From: Pristionchus mayeri
Lineage: Eukaryota; Nematoda; Chromadorea; Rhabditida; Neodiplogasteridae
Length of the DNA: 64,000 bases
Assembly (NCBI GenBank): GCA_036245805.1
Contig: BTRK01000001.1
Span: 12,834,001-12,898,000, forward strand
Direction: 5' to 3'
The notes below the pieces were generated by a model that saw nothing but the letters and a program-made list of their open reading frames with translations, was not told where the DNA came from and ran no database searches. The position numbers and the translations under genes are program-made. Shown piece by piece: positions 33,438 through 44,980 of this stretch (positions are counted from its first letter, which is position 1; every line of letters starts with the position of its first letter).

Positions 33438-34550
33438 GGTTCCTGCATTATTCCGTGATATTGTTTTCTTGCAACTGACAAATCATGCAAAGATATAAGT
33501 GGTAGCATTCATTTATGGAGACTTTGCATTCGTGAAGGCGAGGCCGACTGAACTACGTAACCCTCTGTCCTATTTTTTAGGGAAAATTATTTTTCACGAC
33601 CGATGTCACTTCCAATCTAACGACAGGATCCGATTATGAGAGGCGCATCAAAACATTTTGCGATTAACGACTGAAATTCGATGATCTACTCGTATATGGG
33701 TCTGAAGCTTCTATGTGAACCTCAATCTGATCCAGCACATACTGCCAGCATTGCCACAAAGCATCGCTAGCTCTCGAATGCAGCACTAAAAAATTCGGTA
33801 TTACGAAATAAATATTCGGCTGTTACTGTTCGTTCTGGCTGTTCGGCTGGCCCTTCTGCATTCTACGAGAGTGGTTAACGAATTCTATGACCGTTTAACC
33901 AGCCTCACATACAACCTTCAGGTCAGAACTCACCCTAAAGTGAGCATATACATCCAGGTAGTAAACATAGATCGCACATCACCTGAGAACAGACTGTAAA
34001 CAAACTGAAGAATGATTTGATGAGGTGCAGTTCGATAAACGAGTCTTCGTCTTTTCATGTCAGACGCTCTCTTGATCGGTGGAGTAGCAAGAGAATGTAG
34101 AGACGAATGCCCGTTTGTCGAACTCTAGTGAAGTGGAATCTCTTCGGGGTCAGCACATTATCCCAAAAATATTTCAGCTCACCCAATCGGATTCACTCAC
34201 ATTCCTGCTATTTCCAGTGTGTCCGCTTGCCGAATTTTACGAAGAGATGTCCAGATCGACCCAAATACTCAAATACAAAGATGAAATGGCCGCATGTTTA
34301 GCGATCTATCTATTTGTTAGGTAGCTGTAGAGAGTATACAAACTCGCTCGACTGTGACCTGTTGGGAAAACTCCAAATCGTTAGAGATTTCAACTGGGCG
34401 GAACCGCGAAGAAGGCGTATCTTAGACGGTGGTTTGCTATATAAAGCGCGACCAAAACTCATAAGGGATGTGACTTTTTGTTCCTTTACATGATAGCTAA
34501 CTAGTGTACGTGTTATCTGTTAATGTACAATCTAACGTCCAACGCTTCAG
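33438..34550. other. Upstream region of paralogue D
   Basis: No gene is recognised. A hairpin-family copy is at about 34045-34130 (gacgctctcttgatcggtgg ... caagagaatgtagagacg) about 430 bp before the start of paralogue D, ending in tcgaactct as at other copies. Confidence 0.45.
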
Positions 34551-37500
34551 ATGCTACCCGTCTTGTTATTATGCGTAACGCTCGCCTCTGGGGCTCCTAT
34601 AAGCAGCAGAACGCCTGAAGGATGCACGATCGGAGAACGGTGGACGGAGAAATTCATCCGATTCGAGTGCTTCAAGGGAGATGGCGCGGTAGTCAAGGGA
34701 GTCAAGCCGATCGGTAAGTGAATTAATGTTTTGAATCAAAACTTTTGAATCATTTGATTCACAAATTTTATACAAAATTTGGAATGAATTTGGAATAAAA
34801 ATTTGGAATCAAAATTGATACAATTCCAGGTTGCGTGCCCATGAACACCGAGACGGGAGACATGATTGATGCTGAGGAGACCTTCAACGACGAGAAGTTC
34901 ACCTACCAGTGCAAGATTCAGCTGCAATCCAGTGGAGATATCGCCACCTACACTATCATCAGTGAGTGCCGTAAAACATTTTAAATCAGATTTGGATCAT
35001 TTTTTCAGACTGCCTCGACGCAAAGAAGGACAAGCTCGCCATCGGAGAGTCCCGAGTGATGGAGGACGGCAGGGAGTGGAGCTGCTTCAAGGACGATCAG
35101 GGAGCCGTCAAGCTGGCCCAGGAGCTGAGTGAGTTCCGACATTTTTGAATACAAATAGCATTTTCGGCGAAATTATTCGCGTAATATAATATAGTATATA
35201 TGATGTACAAATACTAAGTTTCATTTTGCTTCAGCCGGAGGATGCATTTTCGATGGAGTCGTCATCAAGGACGGCAAGACGTGGACTCGAGCTGTTGAAT
35301 TCAAGGTTACCCGTTTTCAAGAACTACTCTAAAATCATAAGGGCATTGAGTAGGCTGCTGATAAACCTGCTTGTAGTATTCGTTTTCAACGTTTTTTTAT
35401 CATTTTGAGTGAAGAAAATACATATTTCTACAGGCAACCGTGAACCGCGTCGAGAAGAAGATTGGCAAAGCGGAGACGATGAGGTGCGTCAGCGACGGCA
35501 AGGGCGGATTTGTCGCCAAGGCATTCGGTGAGCACCTTGAAGACCTTGTGGAGAATGCGCGCACTAGTCGCCGCGGGTTAGAGGCAATGATACTGCTTCA
35601 AATGTAGATGGCATGATTCTGAGCTAATTATTATGCAACACTATCTACAGGTTGCGTCACTGACACTGGAATCTGGCTGCGCAACAAGGGATTCTCCAAG
35701 GTCCGCGAAGACTTCGTGCAGTGCCTGATTGATGAGACCGGAAAAGTGACCATGGAGGTTGTGGACCAGAGTGGTGAGCACTATTTGGAACTCAAAACAG
35801 TCGTAAATAGTCAGAACATGCAAGCATGGCCTAAATAAGGTTGGCTCAGGACGAAGAATTATGGCATTGCAGTTGTGTCGTGCGACTGGAAGGGAACCGA
35901 GGTGAAGAGCGGAGAGAGCAAGACTGTCGACGGAAATGTTATCTACTGCAAGTTCGGAAAGTTCCAGAAAACTGGTGAGTGAAATTCTTTTGAATCGCTC
36001 TTTTGAATCACTTTTGAACCACATTTTATTCGCATTCCAGGGTGCGAGGTGAACGGACAATTCATGAAGAAGGGACTCGCGTACATCGACGGAAAGGCTT
36101 ACCACTGCTGGGACACTGCCGGCCTGCACCACTTCGGAGAGCTCAGTGAGCAACATGTTTGCACATTTCTTGGCAATATTTTGAATAATTCTTCTGAATC
36201 AGATATCAATCATCTTGTGCATCACGAAAATCGTTCATATTCCCAGCTGGATGCACTGACACCGACGGATCTATCAAGCAGTTCCACTCCGTTTGGCGAC
36301 AGGACACACAGGTGATGAAGTGCCATTACGTCATCAAGCTCGGCAAGGTCACCACCTCCATCCTTCCTCTGGGTGAGCATCTGGGAAAATTCATTTGTTT
36401 TGAAGTTGTTCTTATTTTTCTGTTTTCGTAATCAAATTCCATAACATGAACGAATAATATATGTACCCAGGTCAACTGCCCTACTTTTCTTTTGCATCAT
36501 ACATGTTTGCCAGGATGCGCGATGGATTCCGGATTCAACGGCGAGTACAAGGGCGTGAAGCCGGGCGCGCTCGGCGTCAACGGCGGTGAGATGAAGATTT
36601 GCGCACAGGAGGGCAAGATCTGGAAGATGCGCGAGCTGACCGAGGCTGAGCTCGAGAAGTTCCAGGTCAGTCTTACACGATTCAAAACTCTTGAACACGG
36701 TATCGAAACAGTTGCTTATCTATTTATTATTCAGAAGAGAAAGCCTGTAAAGGAGACCAAGACCATCATCGGTGGAGAGGAGGGACGAGGAGAGGGAGCT
36801 GTGCACGAGATCACTGGTAAGTGTGTTAAGCATATTATTTAAAGCCGGAGAAAAATAATCACTGAAAATCATACTAGCTGACATACACAATAGCCAGTGG
36901 CTACAATTTCTTATTATTATTTTTTTGTATTTTATTATCTTCGATTTTGAATCACATTTTCAAGGTCAGTGCAAGGACCTTCTGGGCGTCTGCACTTCAA
37001 CTGAGCCGTTTTGCGCCGATCCCAGCAAGTGAGAGAATCTCTAATTTATTTATTTTTTACACTTTTAAAATAAATAACATAACTAAATTTAAGTGAAACC
37101 TCGTCCACTGAACTCATTGAAATGCTGGCTAAGATGAATGCTACCTTCAACGAGATCAGAACGATTCTCGAGAAAGCGTAAGTTGATCTTTTGAATCAAT
37201 CAATTTGGTTCAAAAATTGAATCTTTTGCAGAGCACCATCCGTGACGGCGAACCCGCTAATTCTTGTAAGTGAACCCATCCTTGATTAATGAGTAGACTC
37301 TCTGGCTTAATAGTTCTTTAGGTTCCTCGAATAAAAAAATCGAGAAACTATATTGTTATTGCAAAGAAGATGTTCATAATTCAGAACTCCACTGCTGGAT
37401 CCGAAATTGTGGAAGAGCCCGTATGCGGACTCACTGGTAAGGTCACATTATATTTTCCAGGAAAAAATGCGTTGACATAATTCGGTATGCATTGCCTTCG

Positions 37501-40413
37501 CAGGATCTTCTTATCTATACTTTACATTTTATCATCAGATTTATAATAAACTGCTTTGAGTGAAAAAAATATATTCTCCATATGATAATCGTTATCCTTT
37601 CCATATACTTTTCATTATTATAATGTATATTTGATTAAAGGGCAATGCCCTGATCTGAAGGAAGTTTGCACTGGAATCAACCCCGTTTGTGAAGCGAGCA
37701 GGTGCGTCGGCATTTCTATATATGATAGGCCGATAAAATTATCTTAATATCTTCATTTCACTCACTCGCTAAACGGGTAGAGTATTGAAAATGAAGAGAC
37801 GAAGGCCCATTTATCAAACTCAGATGTTGTATGCCTTGTAAATGTATAAAAAACCAAATTGATTTCAGCACTCTCTCGGTGGCCGATTTGATTGAAGTCA
37901 TGACCAAGCTCAATAACAAGATCAACAAGATCAAGATTGTTCTAGAGAACCCTTGCACTACTACTACAGCAACACCCGAAGTCACTACTCAGATTCCTGA
38001 GGAGAGCACTACCGTACCCACTGAGCCTACCACTGGAGCCCCTGAAGTTACGACCCAGATTCCCGAGGAGAGTACTACCGTACCCACTGACCCTACTACC
38101 GGTGTTCCCGAAGTTACAACCCAGATTCCCGAGGAGAGCACTACCATTCCCATAGACCCTACTACCGGTGTTCCCGAAGTTACGACCCAGATTCCCGAGG
38201 AGAGCACTACCGTACCCACTGAGCCTACCACTGGAGCTCCTGAGGTTACCACTGAGGTTCCCGAGGAGGGAACTACCGTACCCACTGAGCCTACCACTGG
38301 AGCTCCTGAGGTTACCACTGAGGTTCCCGAGGAGGGAACTACGGTACCCACTGAGCCTACCACTGGAGCACCCGAAGTAACGACTGAGGTTCCGGAGGAG
38401 GGAACTACCGTACCCACTGAGCCTACCACTGGAGCTCCTGAGGTTACCACTGAGGTTCCCGAGGAGGGAACTACGGTACCCACTGAGCCTACGACTGGAG
38501 CACCCGAAGTAACGACTGAGGTTCCGGAGGAGGGAACTACAGTACCCACTGAGCCTACCACTGGAGCACCCGAAGTAACGACTGACGTTCCGGAGGAGGG
38601 AACTACTGTACCCACTGAGCCTACTACTGGAGCGCCCGAGGTTACCACTGAGGCTCCTGAGGAAGGAACTACCGTACCCACTGAGCCTACTACTGGAGCT
38701 CCTGAAGTCACTACTGAAGTGCCTGAAAACCCGTGAGTTGTCATTTCAATGTGGCTTAATGCTTTTTTCAGATTGTTTTCTGAACCAAGCAAAATTTATT
38801 ATAGATTCAAAACGTTGATTGAAAACCATTCTCCTAACTATTGCTCAGAACTATCTTTTTCAGTGAGACGACCACGGCTCCCGTCGAAGCTACTACTGAG
38901 CCCGTTGAAGCGACTACTGAACCTGTAGAAGTTACCACCGAATATGTGCCGATGTAGATCACGTAGATCATGAGCCTGTTGCTAAGCACTCGTTGCTTAA
39001 TCTCTGATTTCTTGAAACTAGTCAATTGCGATTAGATATAATTCATACCTCACAGCACTATAACATGACCTGATAAAACGATTTATACTCATTCCGTGTG
39101 ACCTTATGTTGATATTTTTAGGAAGAGGCGACTGAGAGGCCTGAGAACCCGTGAGTTTTCATCAGACTTTTGCAAAGCTAATTTGGCTCAACATATCTTT
39201 TGAATTTAACAATTAAGTAGATACTTTGATTCAAAACGGCCAACTCGTTACGTTGCCAGTGACAACTCAACTACAACGATTGCACCCGAAGTCAATACTG
39301 AGATTCCGGAAGAGAGCACGACCGTGCCCACCGATCCTTCCCCTGAAGTAACGACCGAGATTCCTGAGAATCCGTGAGCTTTCTTTCGCAAATATTGGTT
39401 TTGCTTTGTTTTTAAATTAAATTTTAGAAATTATATTCCTTCAGCGACAACTCAACAACGACTGCGGCTCCCGAAGCTACCACCGAGATTCCTGAAGAGA
39501 GCACTACCGTGCCCATCGATCCAACTACTGATGCCCATGAAGTTACCACTGAGGTTCCTAAGAACCCGTGAGTATTATATTTTTCCTATCATTGTGATTC
39601 AACATGCTTTTTGAATCAATAATCAAATCTGATGAATCACAAATGTGAAAACAAACAATATTTCACTTCAGGGGTATTACGATTGCCCCCGAAGTAACCA
39701 CTGAGATTCCTGAAGATAGCACTACCGTGCCCATCGATCCAACTACTGATGCTCCGGAAGTAACCACTGAGGTTCCCGAGAACCCGTGAGTATTATATTT
39801 TTCCAATCATTGTGATTCAAAATGAGTTTCGAATCAATAATCAATTCTGTTGAATCGCAAATGTGAATACAAACAATATTTCACTTCAGGGTTACTACGA
39901 TTGCCCCCGAAGTAACCACTGAGTTTCCTGAAGAGAGTACTACAGTGACTATTGATCCAACAACGGAGGCTCCTGAAGTAACAACTGAGAAACCCAGTAA
40001 GTAAAATTTCGTATATCATTTTGTTTTTAATGTAAACTTATACATTTATGTTTACTCAGGCCAATGCACTGAATTGATGGAAGCATGGAAGGTAATCGAC
40101 CCGGTCTGCAAAGCTGGGTGTGTCATTTTCCCACTGCGGCACACGGAAATTACATGTTCACTGTCATTTAGCTTAACATGAAGGGACAGTATTTTTTAGT
40201 AACACTTCTGTGCCCGAGCTGCTTGAAGCCGTATCCAAGTTGAACGCGAAGATAAGCGAGATCAAGAGTATTCTGGAGACCCTGTCAGTTATACTTTTCA
40301 CTTTTTTTATATTACTGTTACTTTACAAATATTGTATCATATCTTTCAGTGAATCATCTACGAGTTCTGCTCCCGAGGAAACTACGGATCATGTTGATCA
40401 TTCTGCACTTTAG
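34551..40413 (+). CDS. Paralogue D: secreted multi-module Cys-rich protein with mucin-like Thr/Pro repeats
   Basis: Predicted 1067 residues. Exons: 34551-34713, 34830-34961, 35009-35128, 35235-35305, 35434-35527, 35651-35773, 35873-35974, 36041-36145, 36247-36372, 36514-36665, 36735-36816, 36965-37028, 37094-37177, 37232-37265, 37385-37436, 37641-37701, 37869-38732, 38864-38945, 39122-39150, 39260-39373, 39445-39567, 39672-39785, 39890-39996, 40060-40117, 40200-40283, 40350-40413; the frame closes exactly. The signal peptide is MLPVLLLCVTLASG. Exons 1-10 encode the same modules as A and B. The tail has three C-x6-C-x6-C plus helix units (exons 12-13, 16-17, 24-25; the third has Trp for the middle Cys) separated by Thr/Pro/Glu-rich stretches, likely O-glycosylated. 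Exon 18 could instead end at TAG 38955. Probably a secreted, partly mucin-like protein; function unknown. Confidence 0.85.
37760..37826. repeat. Hairpin-family segment in intron 16 of paralogue D
   Basis: cactcactcgctaaacgggt then agagtattgaaaatgaagag and atcaaactc: the degraded form of the repeat also seen at 34045-34130 and 52436-52546. Confidence 0.5.
37978..38703 (+). repeat. 66-bp coding tandem repeat, 11 units
   Basis: Eleven exact-length 22-residue units of type EVTTEVPEEGTTVPTEPTTG + AP. The first four carry QIPEES, the following seven EVPEEG variants. Units are highly similar at DNA level, implying recent expansion or homogenisation. Smaller, diverged versions continue in exons 20-23, each spliced separately. 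Confidence 0.95.
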
Positions 40414-40958
40414 ATATTGTTGATACTGCTCTTGTTATTGCTTTCCCAGCATACTCAATGATCTCTTCATGAAATGCCAATATTTTTCATAGTCACTATA
40501 GTACACAAAACTGCCAATAAAAAAATTACCCTATCATGAGAAAATTCATTATTCGCGCACCCGATTCTCCAATTCAACGTGCAGTCTTTCCTGAGTAATC
40601 ATCGACCCATGCGTGAGCCTAATCGTCCGTGTTTTGTGCTCACCGATGTACAATATCTCCACTGCATATTTTCCTTCTCCTTAAATATAAAAGATCGAAT
40701 CCTTCTCTTTCCAAATCGTGTATCCGAAGCACTAAGTATCATCCCGGATCCATTTGTAGATCGTAAAGTTGTGTCCCTACATAACGCGCCGGCGGCTTCG
40801 ATCCGATAAACTATTACATTCCGCTTCCTGATCCTACCCTTGCCTGCCAAATCTCATTCTTAGTCTTCTATTCGAATTATGATTCAAAATTGTTGACCTC
40901 TACCCAAGTCACCACTTCGTCTTACATGACCACATTACTCCCGTCAGCTTTACAGTAA
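40414..40958. other. Intergenic region between paralogues D and E
   Basis: An AATAAA near 40516 may serve paralogue D. No gene is recognised. The acceptor-like tttacag directly before TAAATG at 40956 could be a trans-splice site for paralogue E. Confidence 0.45.
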
Positions 40959-42341
40959 ATGGGCCCCTTCCTACTGCTATTGTCTACCATCGTTGTCGCC
41001 GCACTGAGCGACACAACGCCAAAGGGATGCACGATAGGGGAGAAATGGACGGAGAACTTCATCCGGTTCGAGTGCTACAAAGGCACGGGAATGGTGTTGA
41101 AAGAAGTGCGACCGATCGGTGAGTGACTTTTGAATCACATTTTTGAACCAGATTTTTTTTAAATTTGCGAATACTTCGAAAATAATTCGACTACTGTCAA
41201 AATAATGATTGACGCTAGTTACCTGATGCACTACAGTGTGCGTGCCCGCCAACACCGATAAAGGAGAGTTGATCGAGGCCGAAGAGACCTTCCATGACGA
41301 GAAATTCACTTATAAGTGCAGCATTCGGATAGTGGCGACATTGCCACTTACGCTATTATCAGTGAGTGAAAAGCGAGCTCATCAAGTACCTATACGTTTT
41401 TGAATCGTAATCATTAAAAATGCACTGCGACGAACACTAAGCCGCAAAGCAACATTTGGACTATCAAATTTTGCGCTCACTTATCGCATTTCAAAATCGA
41501 TTTTTACCTTCAACGTTTTGGGAATCTTCTGATGTTATTAAATTAATTGTAACCGAATTACACTATTTTCAATTTTGCTTCATCTCCTCCTTCAATGTTG
41601 AGACTGTCTCGATGCGACTGGCAGTTCTCTCGCTATTGGCGAGTCGCGCACGATGGAGGACGGGCGAGAGTGGACCTGTTTCAAGGACGAGAATGGCACT
41701 ATCACCCTCTCGCAGGAGAAGAGTTAGTGAATATATTGCATATGCATTTGATTGATTCAAAAGTTTTCATTATCTTTTCGAATAATATTACAAGTTTATG
41801 CAGCTGGTGGATGTGTCTTCGAAGGAAAAGTCGTAAAGGACGGAAGGACGTGGAATCGGCATGTGGAAATCAAGGTATTTTGTGGTTACTAAAATATACG
41901 AAATACAGTTTTGAATTACTAAAATTTCGAACAAAATTCTGACATAAATAGTAAAACGTGTTCAGGTCACGGTAAACGGTATCGAGAAGATCATCGGCAG
42001 AGCCGAGTCAATGAAGTGTGTGAGCGATGGAAAGGGAAAATTCGTCCCTCGAGCCTACGGTAAGAATATGACTAATCACACTTTTACAAATTTTTGCGGA
42101 CTTTGTTTTGAATCACTTTTTGAGTTAGTACTACATATTGCGTATTATAATTGCCATCACAGGATGCGTGACCGCAACGGGAGTGTGGGTTGGCAACAGG
42201 GGGTACTCAAAAGTCCGCGACGATTTTGTCCAGTGTCTGATCGATGTGAACGGCAAAGTGACCATGAAGATTGTCGAGGCGGATGGTGAGTTCGGAACAA
42301 CCGTAATTAAGTATTTGGTAGCTCATATACATAGCTACGTA

Positions 42342-43585
42342 TTGGGGTGTTCGGAAAGTTCGTATAATGCTTCGGAAAAAAGTCAGTTCGCGATCAAATG
42401 CAGTGATTGCGCAATCTGTTTGTCAATAATGTATTGCATCATTCTGACGTTGAGTAGTGAGAGGATTTAATCAGTCTCCTAGTTGCTACATTGATTCTTG
42501 TGATGGACTCCCATCTCTACCTCCGAGCAGTTTTACTTCATTACTACCGTCTTGGCCGATCCGTGAAGGAGGCCCACTCTGCCCTGGCCCAGTCGGAAGG
42601 AGCTGACGCCCCCTCCATACCCTTCTGCTATAAGTGGTTCTCCCGCTTCAAGAAAGGGGAGTTTGGAATCGATGATCAACCCCGCTCTGGACGCCCTCCC
42701 TCCCTCGATCAGCCTCTCGTTCTCCGCACACTGAAGCGCAAGCCCATGGCCAGTGTGCGTGAGTTGAAGAAGGATACTGGTACTCCCAGATCAACGGTGT
42801 CCGATATCCTCCATCGATCTGGGAAGAAGCCGAAACTCCCACAAGTGATTCCCCATGACCTCTCCCCCGAACAGCTGAAAAATCGTGTTCAAGTCTGTCG
42901 GGAATTACTCCATCGTAAATCAAATCTTCGATGGGTCAGTTCCATCATCGCTACAGATGAGAAGTGGATCACGTACGATAACCCTGTGAGGAGACTGCAA
43001 TGGGTGGATGCAGATTCGAAGCCCACGCCCGTCCCGAAGAAGGAAGAGCGCGGAAAGAAGGAACTCCTCTGCTTCTTCTTCTCAGTGCTCGGTCCCATCT
43101 GCTGGGAGATCCTCGCCCCTGGCACCAGCATCAATGCCGACCACTTCTCTGAATAACTGGAAGATGTCGCGATCAGAGTCCCTCCCAGACTCCTGAACCA
43201 GGGCAAAATTCTTCTTCTGATGGACAATGCTCGCCCACATCGAGCGAAGATGACCCAGAAGAAAATGGACGAGCTGAAGATCGAGAGGATTCCCCATCCA
43301 CCGTATTCCCCGGATCTCTCCCCATGCGACTATCACTGCTTCCGCTCTCTCTCTTTGACTTCTGCAAAGGAAAGAAGTTCAAGAATCGAGATGAAGTTGT
43401 GAGGGCTTTCGTGAACTGGGCGGTCTCGAAGAAACCCGCATTCTGGAAGAGAGGAATCGAGACCCTGCCCAATCGCTGGAGGGAGGTAGTGAGAAAGAAG
43501 GGGGCATACATTGGTCACTGAGAATTGTAAAGCATTGAATAAAAAATAAAAACAAAAAATTATACGAACTTTCCGGACACCCCAA
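42342..43585 (+). mobile_element. mariner-family transposon, copy 2 (intron of paralogue E)
   Basis: 1244 bp, flanked by TA (42340-42341 and 43586-43587), with the same inverted termini as copy 1 except one mismatch in the left end (gtgttcgg for gtgtccgg). The transposase frame starts at 42503. It has ATDEKW, LMDNARPH and SPDLSPCDY. It is broken by TAA at 43154-43156 and by a one-base insertion near 43353. It lies wholly in the intron between exons 42163-42285 and 43628, in the same orientation as the gene. Confidence 0.95.
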
Positions 43586-43700
43586 TATCTCCACAACAAC
43601 CCTTGTTAATTTGTCGATTTCTTACAGTTGTTTCGTGCAGTTGGAATGGAATCGAAATTAAGAGCGGGCATAACAAAACAATTGACGAAAACGTTATCTA

Positions 43701-44980
43701 CAGGGTGCGCCATAATTACGTAGACTGATTTCATTATTCTGTGACCCGGCAGCCCAATCCATATGCGCGACCCCTATAGCATCATCATGGCGAGTGACCA
43801 TTGGTCTCTCACTATTCAAGGTATCGTGTCAATTAGTTCGGTTTTCCAGTAATGGCGATCTCTACTCGTCTCCAACCCTCATTATCAGTCACAAGTAGGT
43901 GTCACACGTCGGTGACATCGACGCTCATCGACTCGGCGTTCACAAATCGAATGCTTCCGATATCGTCATAATATACCAGCAGCTTGGTACTGATAAGAAC
44001 TGTCCGGGCATATAGAGAGACCTGGGTATGTTTCCACCACAAGACACCAAGAGCGCATCCGAAAGATGGTGCTTCGAAACCGTACTCAGGTGGTCAAGAG
44101 TATTGATACCTCGAGCACTTCTGTTTCTGATCTTCTCAAGTCCCGGCTGACTCTTCGCCCTTACAAGTACATTAAGTTGCTCGGACTAGGTGAGCGTCAG
44201 ATTAAGCGTCGCATAGAACGAAACCGTAAACTGTTGTTGCAGTTTGCCAGGTCCGCGCATGTCAGTACGTTGCTCAGCGATGTAAATATCTTTACAGTCG
44301 AAAGCATGTAACATATCCAAACCAGCATAATCACTGCCTCTGATCCTGAATTATCTTAAAATTGTTGTGGAATCGTTGGTTATAACATTCATCACGTCTA
44401 CATCAGGGTTAGTGTTGCAATTTGCACAACAGTCAAGTTCCTTCTCATTTTTGTCACTCCGGGAGCTAAGAACAATAAGGAGTATTACATGATGCGCATC
44501 CTGGAAGGCGCGCCAACACCACAAACTCAATCCAACTTCGACCAGGAACACTAGTCGTATCAGCAACAATCAACTCCATTAAGAAGGGAAATTCGTTGCC
44601 GGACACTCATGCACCCGACCAAATCACTCTCACTGATTGACCCCCTAACTCCCCCGATCTTAACCCCTCGACTGCAGGGTTTAGGGGCGTAGTAGTCCAA
44701 GATGTCCTCTAACAAGAACTATACGCGAACCCCCCTGAAGGCAGCCCTTCTCAAAGCTTGAGTCGAAATCTGTGAAAATTTCATGCGGGAAGCGATAGGT
44801 GGATCTGAAAAGATACTCAAGGCCAGTCTCAGAGCAAATAGAGGCCCCATCAAACGAAGACAGTATGTTACTATTACCCGTATGGTTGGTAAACTTTGCC
44901 ATAAAATATATCCCTCAAGTTCGATTCCAAAGGTAGGAAACATTTGAAAACATCAGTCTACGTAATTATGGCGCACCCTG
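43701..44980 (+). mobile_element. Degenerate Tc1-like transposon in an exon of paralogue E
   Basis: 1280 bp with inverted termini cagggtgcgccataattacg / cgtaattatggcgcaccctg, flanked by TA (43699-43700, 44981-44982). Transposase remnants on the plus strand include GERQIKRRIERNRKLL, VSTLLSDVNIFTVE and, after frame breaks, PPDLNPSTAGFRGVV and EICENFMREAIGG, the shape of Tc1-like proteins with a PDLNP catalytic block. Several stops and shifts make it inactive. Confidence 0.85.

Noticed and set aside
37989..38792. 267-codon antisense open frame across the Thr/Pro repeats
   Set aside because: It mirrors a 66-bp in-frame repeat, so absence of stops follows automatically; there is no start context, splice sites or signal peptide. 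Kept only as a remark.
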